Part shown: piece after piece, positions 51,436 to 60,040 of the stretch | How the letters are laid out: each line of letters opens with the position of its first letter | Numbering within the stretch: position 1 is the stretch's first letter | Assembly (NCBI GenBank): GCA_964447155.1 | Contig: CAYURM010000002.1 | Coordinates: forward strand, 1 to 64,000 | Reading direction: 5' to 3' | Length of the DNA: 64,000 nucleotides | DNA from: SMBSF63 sp034003545 | GTDB taxonomy: Bacteria; Chloroflexota; Anaerolineae; Anaerolineales; Anaerolineaceae | Translations under genes and position numbers: made by a program | The notes under the pieces: model-generated | Database searches by the model: none | What the model was told of the DNA's origin: nothing | Seen by the model: the letters and a program-made list of their open reading frames with translations, nothing else

Positions 51436-51999
51436 TCAGACCCGCAGCACGCCGCGGAAGCCCCTGGCGGCATAATAAGAATCCGCGCCATTATGATACA
51501 CGAAGACATGGTCGTAACGGCGGTCACAAAAGAGCGCGCCGCCGAGGTCTCGGATCGCAGGGGGTGTCTTCACCCAGCTTGAGGTTTTCAGGTCAAAATC
51601 CTCAAGTTCCTGCAGGGCACGGTATTGCTCTTCTGTTAGAAGGTCAACCCCCAGGGCAGCGGCCATATCCACCGCGCTATCTTTGGGTGGATTGGCTTTC
51701 CTTGATTCCAGCGCTTCCCGGTCATAACACAGACTTCTGCGGCCTTTCGGGCTTTCCGCGGCACAATCGTAAAAAATGATTTCGCCCGTGTGTGCATCCT
51801 GACCGACCACATCCGGTTCCCCACCTGTCCTTTCCATTGCGTGAAGCGCGCCCAGTTTTTCAGGATTCGCTGCCAGCCTTGCCTGTACTGCCGCCCATTC
51901 AAGACCTGCATGGCGGTGCCTGTTCTTTTCAAAGCGGGCTTGCAATGTCCCGAGGATTTCTTCCCGCTGTTCCGCTGTCAAGTCTTTTACGCTGTGCAT
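51436..51999 (-). CDS. DUF4256 protein
   Basis: A 187-residue protein matching DUF4256 closely along its length: LQARFEKNRHRHAGLEW, ERTGGEPDVVG, IIFYDCAAESPKGRRSLCYDREAL, AVDMAAALGVDLL, and the C-terminal RRYDHVFVYHNGADSYYAARGFRG. The function is unknown; the conserved His/Cys/Asp residues suggest an enzyme. The start at 51999 is preferred because AAAGG lies upstream. It is located 45 bases before a gap of about 380 bases to the first large GT-C gene, where only short hairpin-like sequence (around 52203-52240) was seen. Confidence 0.85.
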   Translation of the reverse strand: MHSVKDLTAEQREEILGTLQARFEKNRHRHAGLEWAAVQARLAANPEKLGALHAMERTGGEPDVVGQDAHTGEIIFYDCAAESPKGRRSLCYDREALESRKANPPKDSAVDMAAALGVDLLTEEQYRALQELEDFDLKTSSWVKTPPAIRDLGGALFCDRRYDHVFVYHNGADSYYAARGFRGVLRV

Positions 52000-52448
52000 T
52001 TCTACCTTTGCCTTTCTGCTCTGACGTCCACCAAGTGGCGTGAGCAATTATTTTTTGGTAACAAACCCTTAAAGAGTATTATACAGTTTTATGACCTCAA
52101 AATCTGGCGGCCATTAAGACGGATTGTGCTGTTGAAAACACCGGCGCCATAAAAGGCCAAAGTTAAACCCGATTCAACAAGGGCGTTCAGCATCCCAATG
52201 GATCCACCGGGGCGGGAATCGCCCGAAATGGCGCCGGTGGAGAGGGCAGAAGACCATTGAAAAATTGGCAATCCTTGCTGAACCCAGAAGCCCAACGCCT
52301 TCCAGATATCAGAAATTTTTTGATACAATGAAGGAAACAAAAACGATGCCTGCAAAAAAACCTGGTTTGCGTCTCTATGGGTGATAAGGATGTCCTTAAA
52401 AAGGATTTACATCTCCTGCTTATAGATAAAGTGAGGGGTTTGGACGAA

Positions 52449-54326
52449 ATGACGAAATTTACCGAAAACCTGGGTTCAAAGACATGGATTGCCAAGGGTC
52501 TTAGTGTGCTAGCTGGAGCAGCCTATTTGCTGCAATCTATTTACGACGCACATTTTCTGGACGTTGTGATGGATGAAGGCACCTATCTTGTCAAGGGCAT
52601 CCTCTATGTTACGGGTGTGTATCGCCCTTTCCAACCTTATGGGCCCTGGACCAACAAAATGCCCCTCGCGTTTACGATCCCCGGACTTGCCCAGGTTATT
52701 TTTGGCCCCGGATTACGAACAGGGCGATATTTTGCTGTCTTCCTTAGTGTGCTGATGCTTTTTGGTCTGTGGATAGCAGTTTATCGGTTACGGGGGCATT
52801 GGTGGGCGGCGGCAATAACAGTAGTGATGGCGTTGAATGCTGGCAATATTACCATTTATGCTCGTGCATTGTCCCAGGGAATTACTGCCTGCATGTTGGT
52901 ATGGACGTTCGTCTTTATTCTGGGGCCGGAACGCCGCGTGTGGCAAACCACGCTGGGTGCCATTTTATCTACCCTGGTTGTGTTAACTCGTCAAAATATG
53001 CTGCCAGTACCGGTATTGGTAATTTTATTTATCTTTTGGGCCTACGGAAGAAAATCTGGAATATCTGCCTTGGTTGCAGTACTGGTGGTGTTCATTGGCT
53101 ACCACTTGTACTATTGGCCGGATATTTTGCATATCTGGTTGCCATACATGCCTGGATTTGCCAAAACGATAGCAAACAATATCCTGGCAAAAGCAGGGTG
53201 GAGAATGACCAGCTCCACTGCAAGCACGCAGGATACATTTGGTTTTCTCACCAATATATTTGTTTTTTTTGAAGGCGTGCGCATGAATTTCTTCGCGACA
53301 ATTGGATTGTTGAGTACCTGGATTTTTTGGCCGCGCAGAAAGTCATGGAAAAATCCTCTGGATTTTAAAATGTCGGTATTTTTATCTGTCCTCATTGTCT
53401 TGCTTGGCGCAATTCATTTCTGGGCTTCCTTCTATATGGGGTATTGCCTGTATTGCTATAACGGGTATTTGTCATTTTTCATGCCAGGAGCATTGTTGTT
53501 GATTGCCATCTCGTTTCCCTACTGGAATAAAAAATCGGGCTGGTTATCACAAGCAGTAGCCGTGTTGATGATCATTCTCAATAGTGTGGGGATTGCTTAT
53601 GGAAGTCATCAAATTCTTGATGACTTCCTCGTCAATATTCCCGTACCAAGAATGCAAAACATGAAATTTCTACCCGGCTCAACACCCATCTGGATCTTCC
53701 TCCGCAATAAATTTGGATGGCCCTACGAAACCTTGCAGCAAGCGATTCCTGCTGCTGCGGGCTTGTTTTTTGCCATTGTCCTGATTGGCGCCATGGTACT
53801 GGTCTGTAACTTATTGTTCAAGCAGGAAAAACGTTTTTCACCGGGCTACGTAATGATGATTGCTTATTTGTTGATTGGCACGATTCTTTCGCCAGGCAGG
53901 ATGCTTGGTGGAGGAAAATTTGCGGATTATTGTTCCAGTGATGTCATCGCTTCGCATGAAGCGGTGGGCAAGCAGCTTTCGGATCTGATCCCTGCGGGTT
54001 CTAAAATTTATTGGGAAAATGATATTTCGCCATTACCTTTATTATATCTCTCGGATATGGAAGTCTTTCCGCCGCAATTGAACCATGGGTTTTCTTTCCG
54101 CCAGGGAGGAGACCCCGATATTCTTTATCAGAATAGTTTATGGAATAAGGAATTGGCAAACCGCTGGATTGAGGAGGCAGATTTTCTGTTGATTGCAGAG
54201 AAATTAGTGCCTTCCTTTGAAGAATCCGAAGGGTTTTCATTGATGACGGATGAGCTTTCCCCCACTGGGTGGACAGTGGTTTGTCGGGATCGATCATCGA
54301 TCCATATTTTTAAGAGAGTCAGGTAA
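52449..54326 (+). CDS. GT-C-type integral membrane glycosyltransferase
   Basis: A 625-residue protein with about 11 hydrophobic segments. After the first helix the loop contains VVMDEGTYLVKG, the acidic signature expected of GT-C enzymes that take sugars from a lipid-linked donor. The C-terminal ~100 residues form a soluble, probably external domain (ISPLPLLYLSDMEVFP). The start is uncertain: an ATG at 52377 lacks a ribosome binding site, whereas 52449 follows GAGGGG. It begins a run of four large forward membrane genes. Confidence 0.7.
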   Translation: MTKFTENLGSKTWIAKGLSVLAGAAYLLQSIYDAHFLDVVMDEGTYLVKGILYVTGVYRPFQPYGPWTNKMPLAFTIPGLAQVIFGPGLRTGRYFAVFLSVLMLFGLWIAVYRLRGHWWAAAITVVMALNAGNITIYARALSQGITACMLVWTFVFILGPERRVWQTTLGAILSTLVVLTRQNMLPVPVLVILFIFWAYGRKSGISALVAVLVVFIGYHLYYWPDILHIWLPYMPGFAKTIANNILAKAGWRMTSSTASTQDTFGFLTNIFVFFEGVRMNFFATIGLLSTWIFWPRRKSWKNPLDFKMSVFLSVLIVLLGAIHFWASFYMGYCLYCYNGYLSFFMPGALLLIAISFPYWNKKSGWLSQAVAVLMIILNSVGIAYGSHQILDDFLVNIPVPRMQNMKFLPGSTPIWIFLRNKFGWPYETLQQAIPAAAGLFFAIVLIGAMVLVCNLLFKQEKRFSPGYVMMIAYLLIGTILSPGRMLGGGKFADYCSSDVIASHEAVGKQLSDLIPAGSKIYWENDISPLPLLYLSDMEVFPPQLNHGFSFRQGGDPDILYQNSLWNKELANRWIEEADFLLIAEKLVPSFEESEGFSLMTDELSPTGWTVVCRDRSSIHIFKRVR

Positions 54327-54384
54327 TCGATGGATCATTTCGCACCTGTTGATAAAAAATTGTCAAGCCTTGCACCCCAAAAAA

Positions 54385-57021
54385 ATGACCCCTTCAACTG
54401 AATTTGACAGACCTGTTTTCACGAAAACCATGTTGATCTCCTTATTTCTATTCATTGCCATAGAGAGTATTCTCTGCGCCTGGATACTCTTGCGTATTCC
54501 AGGAGATCCAGCAAAGGCAGTTTTTGCAGGAGCATCCCTGCCGCGGCTTTCGCTTGTCCTGGTGCTGTTCGCCGGATTGATCATCAGCCTGTTTTTCATC
54601 TATCATTTGACAAGAAACAAGAAGTTTTCATTCTCTTTGATCCAGTTTGTCCAAAACAATTCCAAGCGGTTGTCTGTTTTCTTTGGTTTAACAACGACAG
54701 GTGCGTGGATTGCCTTGTTTTTACCTGCTTACCGCATGGGCATATCCGCTGCATATTATGAACGACTGATGCCTTTTTTTGTTTGGCTTTTGTTGATTTC
54801 CTTCCAAACATTCGTCCTCCTGACGGTTGAACAGCTGCGGAAGAATAAAGGGAGCCTTCAACTTAAGCAAAGCGAATCCAGACTGGCTGGCCTGTCTGGG
54901 GGTATCTTTTTCGCTCTCTCTTTCTTAATAATTTTGATCGCAATCACCCGTTGGGGGATTTCGCCTACAGTTGAATTCTGGGAAAAGACAGGCGTTCCCA
55001 TTTTGGCTGGTCAGATATTTTTTGTTTGGCTTGCAGGAATAGGATTGATCTTCTTCAGCAATTGGGATAAAACAAAAAAATTAAAATCAAAAACCTCCAA
55101 AATAAAGGGGGATATTTTGATTTTTTTGACCATTTGGGTACTCAGCGCTGTACTGTGGGTGCAGGAGCCAATGCAGTTCAATCATTTTAATCCGGGACCA
55201 TTCCCTCCCAATAACCAGTATTATCCTAATTCAGATGCGCAGGTTTACGACCTTGCTGCACAGAGAGCATGGATTGGTAAGGATCCCGGGTATGTTGACA
55301 AGCCCCTCTATTCAACTTTGCTGTTGGGATTTCACCTTATTGCCGGACAGGACGCCAACCATATTATCGATATGCAAACTGCTTTGCTGGCAGTTTTCCC
55401 AGCCTTGATTTACCTGCTGGGTTCCCGCCTTCACAATCGGCTGGGCGGGTTGTTGGCGGCATTGTTGGCAAATTTTAAAGAGATCAATGCTTTTCGTGCA
55501 CAATCTTTAATCTGGAAAACTTCAACGCCAAAGCTGATGATGAGCGAATTTCCCAATGCGGTCTTACTGGTATTGCTGTGCCTGTTTTTATGGAGATGGT
55601 TCAGCCGGAAGGAGAAATACTCCCTTGGGGCGCTTTCCGCAGGCGGGGTGTTGGGCCTGGCAGTCCTGATCCGTCACAACAATTGGTTATTTTTTCCTCT
55701 GATCCTTTTGCTGGCGGGGTTTGCCTTATGGAAAAACAAAAAAATTCTATTAATCAATGGCGTTTTGTTCATAACAATGTTTTTTGCCACAATTGCCCCG
55801 TGGATGGGATATTCCAATCAACACTATGGTCAACCATTGCCTTTCATGACAGCACTAAGTGGTGCGGTATTAAAGAACCGCATCCAACCGCTTATTGAAC
55901 AGCCTACCCCCATTCCAGAGCCTGGTGCCTACGATCCGTCAGCAGCGGAACAGGCAATTTCCGAAAACGCCAACGGGATCCACGCAACTCCAGATCCGCA
56001 ATCCCTGGGCGCTGAATATACCGAATCTGCCCTCATTATCCATCCCGTGATCGACGCTGTCGTTCGTCATTTTTTTCACAATCTCGTCACTACGGCGTTA
56101 ACCCTTTCGGTCACCCCTGTCTTTGATGACATCAACAATACTTTTCAGGGGAGTGAAGTATCCTCAATCTGGGATATCGAGTGGGATGGGAAGTTGAAGC
56201 CCTGTCAACTTGTTTTGTTATTGATCAATTTGATATTCGTCTCCATCGGTATTGCTCAATCCTGGCTGCGGTGGCGGCTGGCGGGATGGATGCCGTTGAT
56301 CCTCTCGCTTGGTTATCTCCTTGCAACCGCTGTTGCAAGCACATCCGGGGGAAGATATATCGTTCCTGCGGATTGGGTAATATACCTCTACTATGCGCTG
56401 GGAATAGCACACACCCTGGAATTTTTGAGTGTCAAAGTATGGGGGGCTGTCCCTGTCTTTCAATTAAATCTTGTTCGCGTTGCAGAATCTGGATCATTAA
56501 ATAACATCTGGCCGCATGGAGTCATTGCTGGGACATTCATCCTCCTGGGATTTTTGCCTGTGCTTGCCATGTCCAGCGACCCTGCAAAATACCCTGAATA
56601 TACTCCAGCAGAGATGATTGAAAATATCTTAAAGCCAAATGCTACCTTTGACCAGAAAGAAGTACCCCTTCTGATCGCAGCAGTTGAAAAAGGAACCCTG
56701 GAGATGATTTATGGCCGGATGCTCTACCCGGTTTATTTGGATTATCAAGATGACACCAGTTATGAAGTGAATGTGTCTGGTGAGATAAAGGGGAACCCTG
56801 CTTTGGTTTTTGGTGTGATCGGCATGCAAAATGAATTTTTACAAGGCCAACTGGCGCTGGATGAAAAGCCGCCGCCTCTAATGAATGGTTCCGATGCAAT
56901 TGTTTTTACCTGTCCTGATTTGGCAACGGCCCAGGCCCTGATTCTGCTGGAAGAAGATGCGGCTTTGAGAATACTGCTTGACGCCAACTGGCCGCAAATG
57001 GATTGTCCTGTTTCTCCGTGA
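54385..57021 (+). CDS. Large GT-C-type integral membrane glycosyltransferase
   Basis: An 878-residue protein with more than a dozen hydrophobic segments. The first-loop acidic motif is NSDAQVYD, followed by a KPLYSTLLLGFHLIAG stretch that resembles the PMT/ArnT fold. A long loop after about residue 510 carries an extracytoplasmic segment with AEYTESALII. It starts 58 bases after the previous gene and has no clear ribosome binding site, and an in-frame ATG upstream overlaps the previous gene. It may form an operon with it. It could add a sugar to a cell-wall polymer or lipid. Confidence 0.65.
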   Translation: MTPSTEFDRPVFTKTMLISLFLFIAIESILCAWILLRIPGDPAKAVFAGASLPRLSLVLVLFAGLIISLFFIYHLTRNKKFSFSLIQFVQNNSKRLSVFFGLTTTGAWIALFLPAYRMGISAAYYERLMPFFVWLLLISFQTFVLLTVEQLRKNKGSLQLKQSESRLAGLSGGIFFALSFLIILIAITRWGISPTVEFWEKTGVPILAGQIFFVWLAGIGLIFFSNWDKTKKLKSKTSKIKGDILIFLTIWVLSAVLWVQEPMQFNHFNPGPFPPNNQYYPNSDAQVYDLAAQRAWIGKDPGYVDKPLYSTLLLGFHLIAGQDANHIIDMQTALLAVFPALIYLLGSRLHNRLGGLLAALLANFKEINAFRAQSLIWKTSTPKLMMSEFPNAVLLVLLCLFLWRWFSRKEKYSLGALSAGGVLGLAVLIRHNNWLFFPLILLLAGFALWKNKKILLINGVLFITMFFATIAPWMGYSNQHYGQPLPFMTALSGAVLKNRIQPLIEQPTPIPEPGAYDPSAAEQAISENANGIHATPDPQSLGAEYTESALIIHPVIDAVVRHFFHNLVTTALTLSVTPVFDDINNTFQGSEVSSIWDIEWDGKLKPCQLVLLLINLIFVSIGIAQSWLRWRLAGWMPLILSLGYLLATAVASTSGGRYIVPADWVIYLYYALGIAHTLEFLSVKVWGAVPVFQLNLVRVAESGSLNNIWPHGVIAGTFILLGFLPVLAMSSDPAKYPEYTPAEMIENILKPNATFDQKEVPLLIAAVEKGTLEMIYGRMLYPVYLDYQDDTSYEVNVSGEIKGNPALVFGVIGMQNEFLQGQLALDEKPPPLMNGSDAIVFTCPDLATAQALILLEEDAALRILLDANWPQMDCPVSP

Positions 57022-57209
57022 CCCTTATTGCCCGGAACTTGTCAAAGAATAACCCCGCAGAAAGGATAAATAAGGCGGGATAGATTCTTGTGGTCCGAAA
57101 TCGGGTTTTTAAGCGGGCGGCTGATCTGCCAGAGAGCTGCCGTGCAGAGAATTCGACCGGCACTCCCTTTCCGTGCTGGCGTTCGCCCGGAGATCGGGGC
57201 AGGCATCTT

Positions 57210-57374
57210 TCAGCCTGGAATGACCATAAATGCACCCATCATCCAAAATAAGCCGTGAGCGAGGAAAGGGGCCACCAGACTGGACTCTCGCCCCCGCAGC
57301 CAGCCCAGGATCAATCCCCATAGCAACTGGTTGTTTTGAAACCATGTGCGATACTGTTTTGTCCTGATGTTCAT
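57210..57374 (-). pseudogene. 54-codon CPBP-like remnant with a Shine-Dalgarno
   Basis: A small reverse frame of 54 codons, preceded by AGGAG six bases before the ATG at 57374. It reads QLLWGLILGWLRGRESS and LVAPFLAHGLFWMMGAF, which is the end of a CPBP (Abi) membrane protease with the AH(G/N) motif. Only the last part of the family is present. It may be a truncated paralogue, or a short transmembrane peptide that kept a translation signal. The rest of the gap shows no gene. Confidence 0.55.
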
Positions 57375-57714
57375 TTTTTACTCCTGTGTGGGGGAACGGA
57401 AAGGACTGGATGAGACTTGAAGAAACTGCGGGGAAGCCGCCTGATGAATCGTCAAAAACTATTATACGGTATAACGGTCCACATTTTTGAGATGCTGCAC
57501 AGGAAGGAAGAAGTCAGGCAATTAGACAATCAGGGGGCAGGTACTCAGTGATCAGGGCACCGGCTTTGCGCAAGGAGGTTTTTCCGATTGGAGAGTTGAT
57601 GATTTGCCTCTTCCCGCACTTCAGCCTTCATCCATCACCTGTATCCCCCCTCCACTCAGACCACATCCCCAATTTCCGTTATAATACAGCCAGCCGGGAA
57701 ATCCCCTCGCTGCT

Positions 57715-57780
57715 GTCATTGCGAGCCCCGAAGGGGCGTGACAATCCCCCTCGCTTGCGTGGAGATTGCTCACTTGCACC
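57715..57780. repeat. REP-like intergenic element, copy B
   Basis: The segment reads cattgcgag-ccccgaaggggcgtgacaatccccc and then ggagattgctcac, a mirrored version of the element near 13051. It has the same CCGAAGG centre and the short ATTGC/GCAAT-type ends. Confidence 0.55.
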
Positions 57781-57861
57781 GCACACAAGTGTCGTCGGCT
57801 ACCGCCTCATAATGACAGCAATTGCTAATTTTGCAGAAGATAAGAATTCCCTGAAACCCCT

Positions 57862-59916
57862 ATGACCAAACACATTGACCGCATCAAAACTTTTCATTTC
57901 CCCGAATACACCATCCCGCTGGCCCTGCTGGCCGTGACCGGGCTGACCTATGGCGTCCTTATTCCCTGGCTGGGCTTCTACTGGGACGACTGGGCCTTCA
58001 TCTACATCGGCAAGCAGCTCGGCAGTGAAGGGCTGGCGCGTTACTTTGCCACCAACCGCCCCTTCTGGGGGATGATCTACCGGTTCACCACCGCTGTCAT
58101 CGGCCCGCAGCCGTGGAAGTGGCAGGTGTTTGGCCTGCTATGGCGCTGGCTGGCCTCGGTCTCGCTGTGGTACTTCGTCCGCCAACTGTGGCCGCGCCGC
58201 CGGGAAGCGGCCCTGTGGGCAGCCCTGCTGTTCATCGTTTTCCCCGCCCTGCGCCAGCAGCCGATCGCCATCCTGTATGGGCATTTCTTCATTGTGATGA
58301 CCGCCTTCCTGCTCTCGCTGGCTTTGATGCTCAAGGCACTCAGAGACACCAATCGTTTATGGCTGTGGACGGGATTATCGCTCGTGCTGTCGCTGGTCAA
58401 TCTGCTGTGCATGGAGTATTTCTTCCTGCTGGACTTGCTGCGCCCTGTTTTGCTGTGGGCAGCTTTCACCGGAGAAGCGGAGTCCTTCAAGGAGGGCGTC
58501 AAAACTGCTTTCAAGCGTTGGCTGCCCTGGCTGGGCTTGTTCATCGCTGTACTGGTCTGGCGGCAGTTCTTCTTCCAGTACCAGAACACCAATTACGACT
58601 TCCTTCTGATGGACAACCTGAAAGCCGATTTCTTTGGCACGCTGGGCATGCTCATTGCACTGGTCTTCAAGGACATCTGGACGATCACCTTCGCTGCCTG
58701 GGGAGAGGCTTTCACCCTGCCCGATCCTGCCGTGTTCGGGCGCAGCACGATGACCCTCTATGCCGGTGTGGTTCTGGCCGTGCTGGGCGGGCTGGCTATC
58801 TTTTTGCTGCGCCAGCGAGTGGATGAGAACAAGCCATCAAATGACAGACGTTGGGCGTGGCATGCCCTCCTGCTTGGCGCTCTAGGCTTGCTCATCGCCG
58901 GGCTGCCGTTCTGGCTGACCGGCCTGCAGATCGGCCTGCGCTTCCCCAATGACCGCTTCTCGATCTCCTTCATGCTCGGCGCGTGCTTTTTTATCACCGG
59001 TCTGCTGGGCTTGATTCCTCTCCCGCGCTGGAGCAAGCATATCATCCTGGCCGTGCTGGTCGCCCTGGGGGCTGGCTTTCAATTCCGCGTAGCCAATGAC
59101 TTCCGCCGTGACTGGGGCGTGCAGCAGTCCTTCTTCTGGCAGATGACCTGGCGCATGCCTGCCCTCGAGCCGGGCACGACCCTTGTCTCCAACGAGCTGG
59201 ACATCCACAATACCGATAACTCTACCGTGGCGCCGGTCAACTGGATCTTTGCACCAGACAACCACAGTGAAGAACTGTCCTTCATGTACTACTATCCCAC
59301 CATCCGCCTCGAAACCGGCCTGCAAGATTTCGCCAGCGGCCAGCCGATCGAGCAGAGTTATCTGGCAGCAACCTTCAACGGCAGCACCGAGCAAATCGTG
59401 CCCCTGATCTATGATCCGCCGGGCTGTTTGCGCGTGCTGGACTCCGAACTGGAACCAGATAATATCATGGTGCCGGCCCTGATGCGCACCGCCGCAGAGA
59501 ATTCAGACTTTAGTCAGATCATTCTGATGGCAGATGAAGCGGACGCCGCCCGGCCTCCGGCGGCCATCTTTGGGTCAGAGCCGGAACACCGCTGGTGTTA
59601 CTACTTCCAGAAAGCCGACCTGGCGCGCCAAATGGGCAACTGGGAGCAGGTCGCGCAGCTTGGTGCGGAAGCCTTCCGCCTGGGTGACTACCCCAACGAC
59701 CCCGCCGAACGACTGGTCTTCATTGAGGGCTTTGCCCACGTGGAGAACTGGCCGCAGGCTCTGGATCTGACCTGGACCTCCAACGACATCACCGACCTGA
59801 TGCGGCCCCTGCTGTGCCGCCTGTGGAACCGGATTGACGAGGACATGCCCGCCAGCCCCGGCAAGCAGGATGCCCTGGATGCTGTACAGACCGAGCTTGA
59901 GTGCGCGTGGGAGTGA
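57862..59916 (+). CDS. GT-C-like membrane glycosyltransferase, tandem paralogue 1
   Basis: A 684-residue protein with about ten hydrophobic segments. The first extracytoplasmic loop has FYWDDWAFIY, a doubled Asp in the catalytic-loop position. A large external C-terminal domain (about residues 430-684) follows. It is strikingly similar to the next gene along its whole length (YWDDW, MEYFFLLDLLRP, QMTWRMPALEPGT, DNSxxAPxNxIxAP), so the two are tandem duplicates. It probably transfers a sugar from a lipid carrier to a surface polymer. No ribosome binding site is obvious. Confidence 0.7.
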   Translation: MTKHIDRIKTFHFPEYTIPLALLAVTGLTYGVLIPWLGFYWDDWAFIYIGKQLGSEGLARYFATNRPFWGMIYRFTTAVIGPQPWKWQVFGLLWRWLASVSLWYFVRQLWPRRREAALWAALLFIVFPALRQQPIAILYGHFFIVMTAFLLSLALMLKALRDTNRLWLWTGLSLVLSLVNLLCMEYFFLLDLLRPVLLWAAFTGEAESFKEGVKTAFKRWLPWLGLFIAVLVWRQFFFQYQNTNYDFLLMDNLKADFFGTLGMLIALVFKDIWTITFAAWGEAFTLPDPAVFGRSTMTLYAGVVLAVLGGLAIFLLRQRVDENKPSNDRRWAWHALLLGALGLLIAGLPFWLTGLQIGLRFPNDRFSISFMLGACFFITGLLGLIPLPRWSKHIILAVLVALGAGFQFRVANDFRRDWGVQQSFFWQMTWRMPALEPGTTLVSNELDIHNTDNSTVAPVNWIFAPDNHSEELSFMYYYPTIRLETGLQDFASGQPIEQSYLAATFNGSTEQIVPLIYDPPGCLRVLDSELEPDNIMVPALMRTAAENSDFSQIILMADEADAARPPAAIFGSEPEHRWCYYFQKADLARQMGNWEQVAQLGAEAFRLGDYPNDPAERLVFIEGFAHVENWPQALDLTWTSNDITDLMRPLLCRLWNRIDEDMPASPGKQDALDAVQTELECAWE

Positions 59917-59925
59917 TAAGAGCAC

Positions 59926-60012
59926 CACACCCTGAGCTTGTTATTATCCCCGAAGGGGGCGAAGGGTGTATGATCGCGAGACCCGCTGCGGCTTTGACAG
60001 GCTCAGCCTGCG
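59926..60012. repeat. Degenerate CTTCGACAAGCTCAGGG-family copies
   Basis: Between the two paralogues are ccctgagcttgttattatccccgaaggg and tttgacaggctcagcctg. They are broken relatives of the element that seeded the 18-bp array near 3470. Confidence 0.45.
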
Positions 60013-60040
60013 CTATCGTTACAATAATTGAAAGACTTGT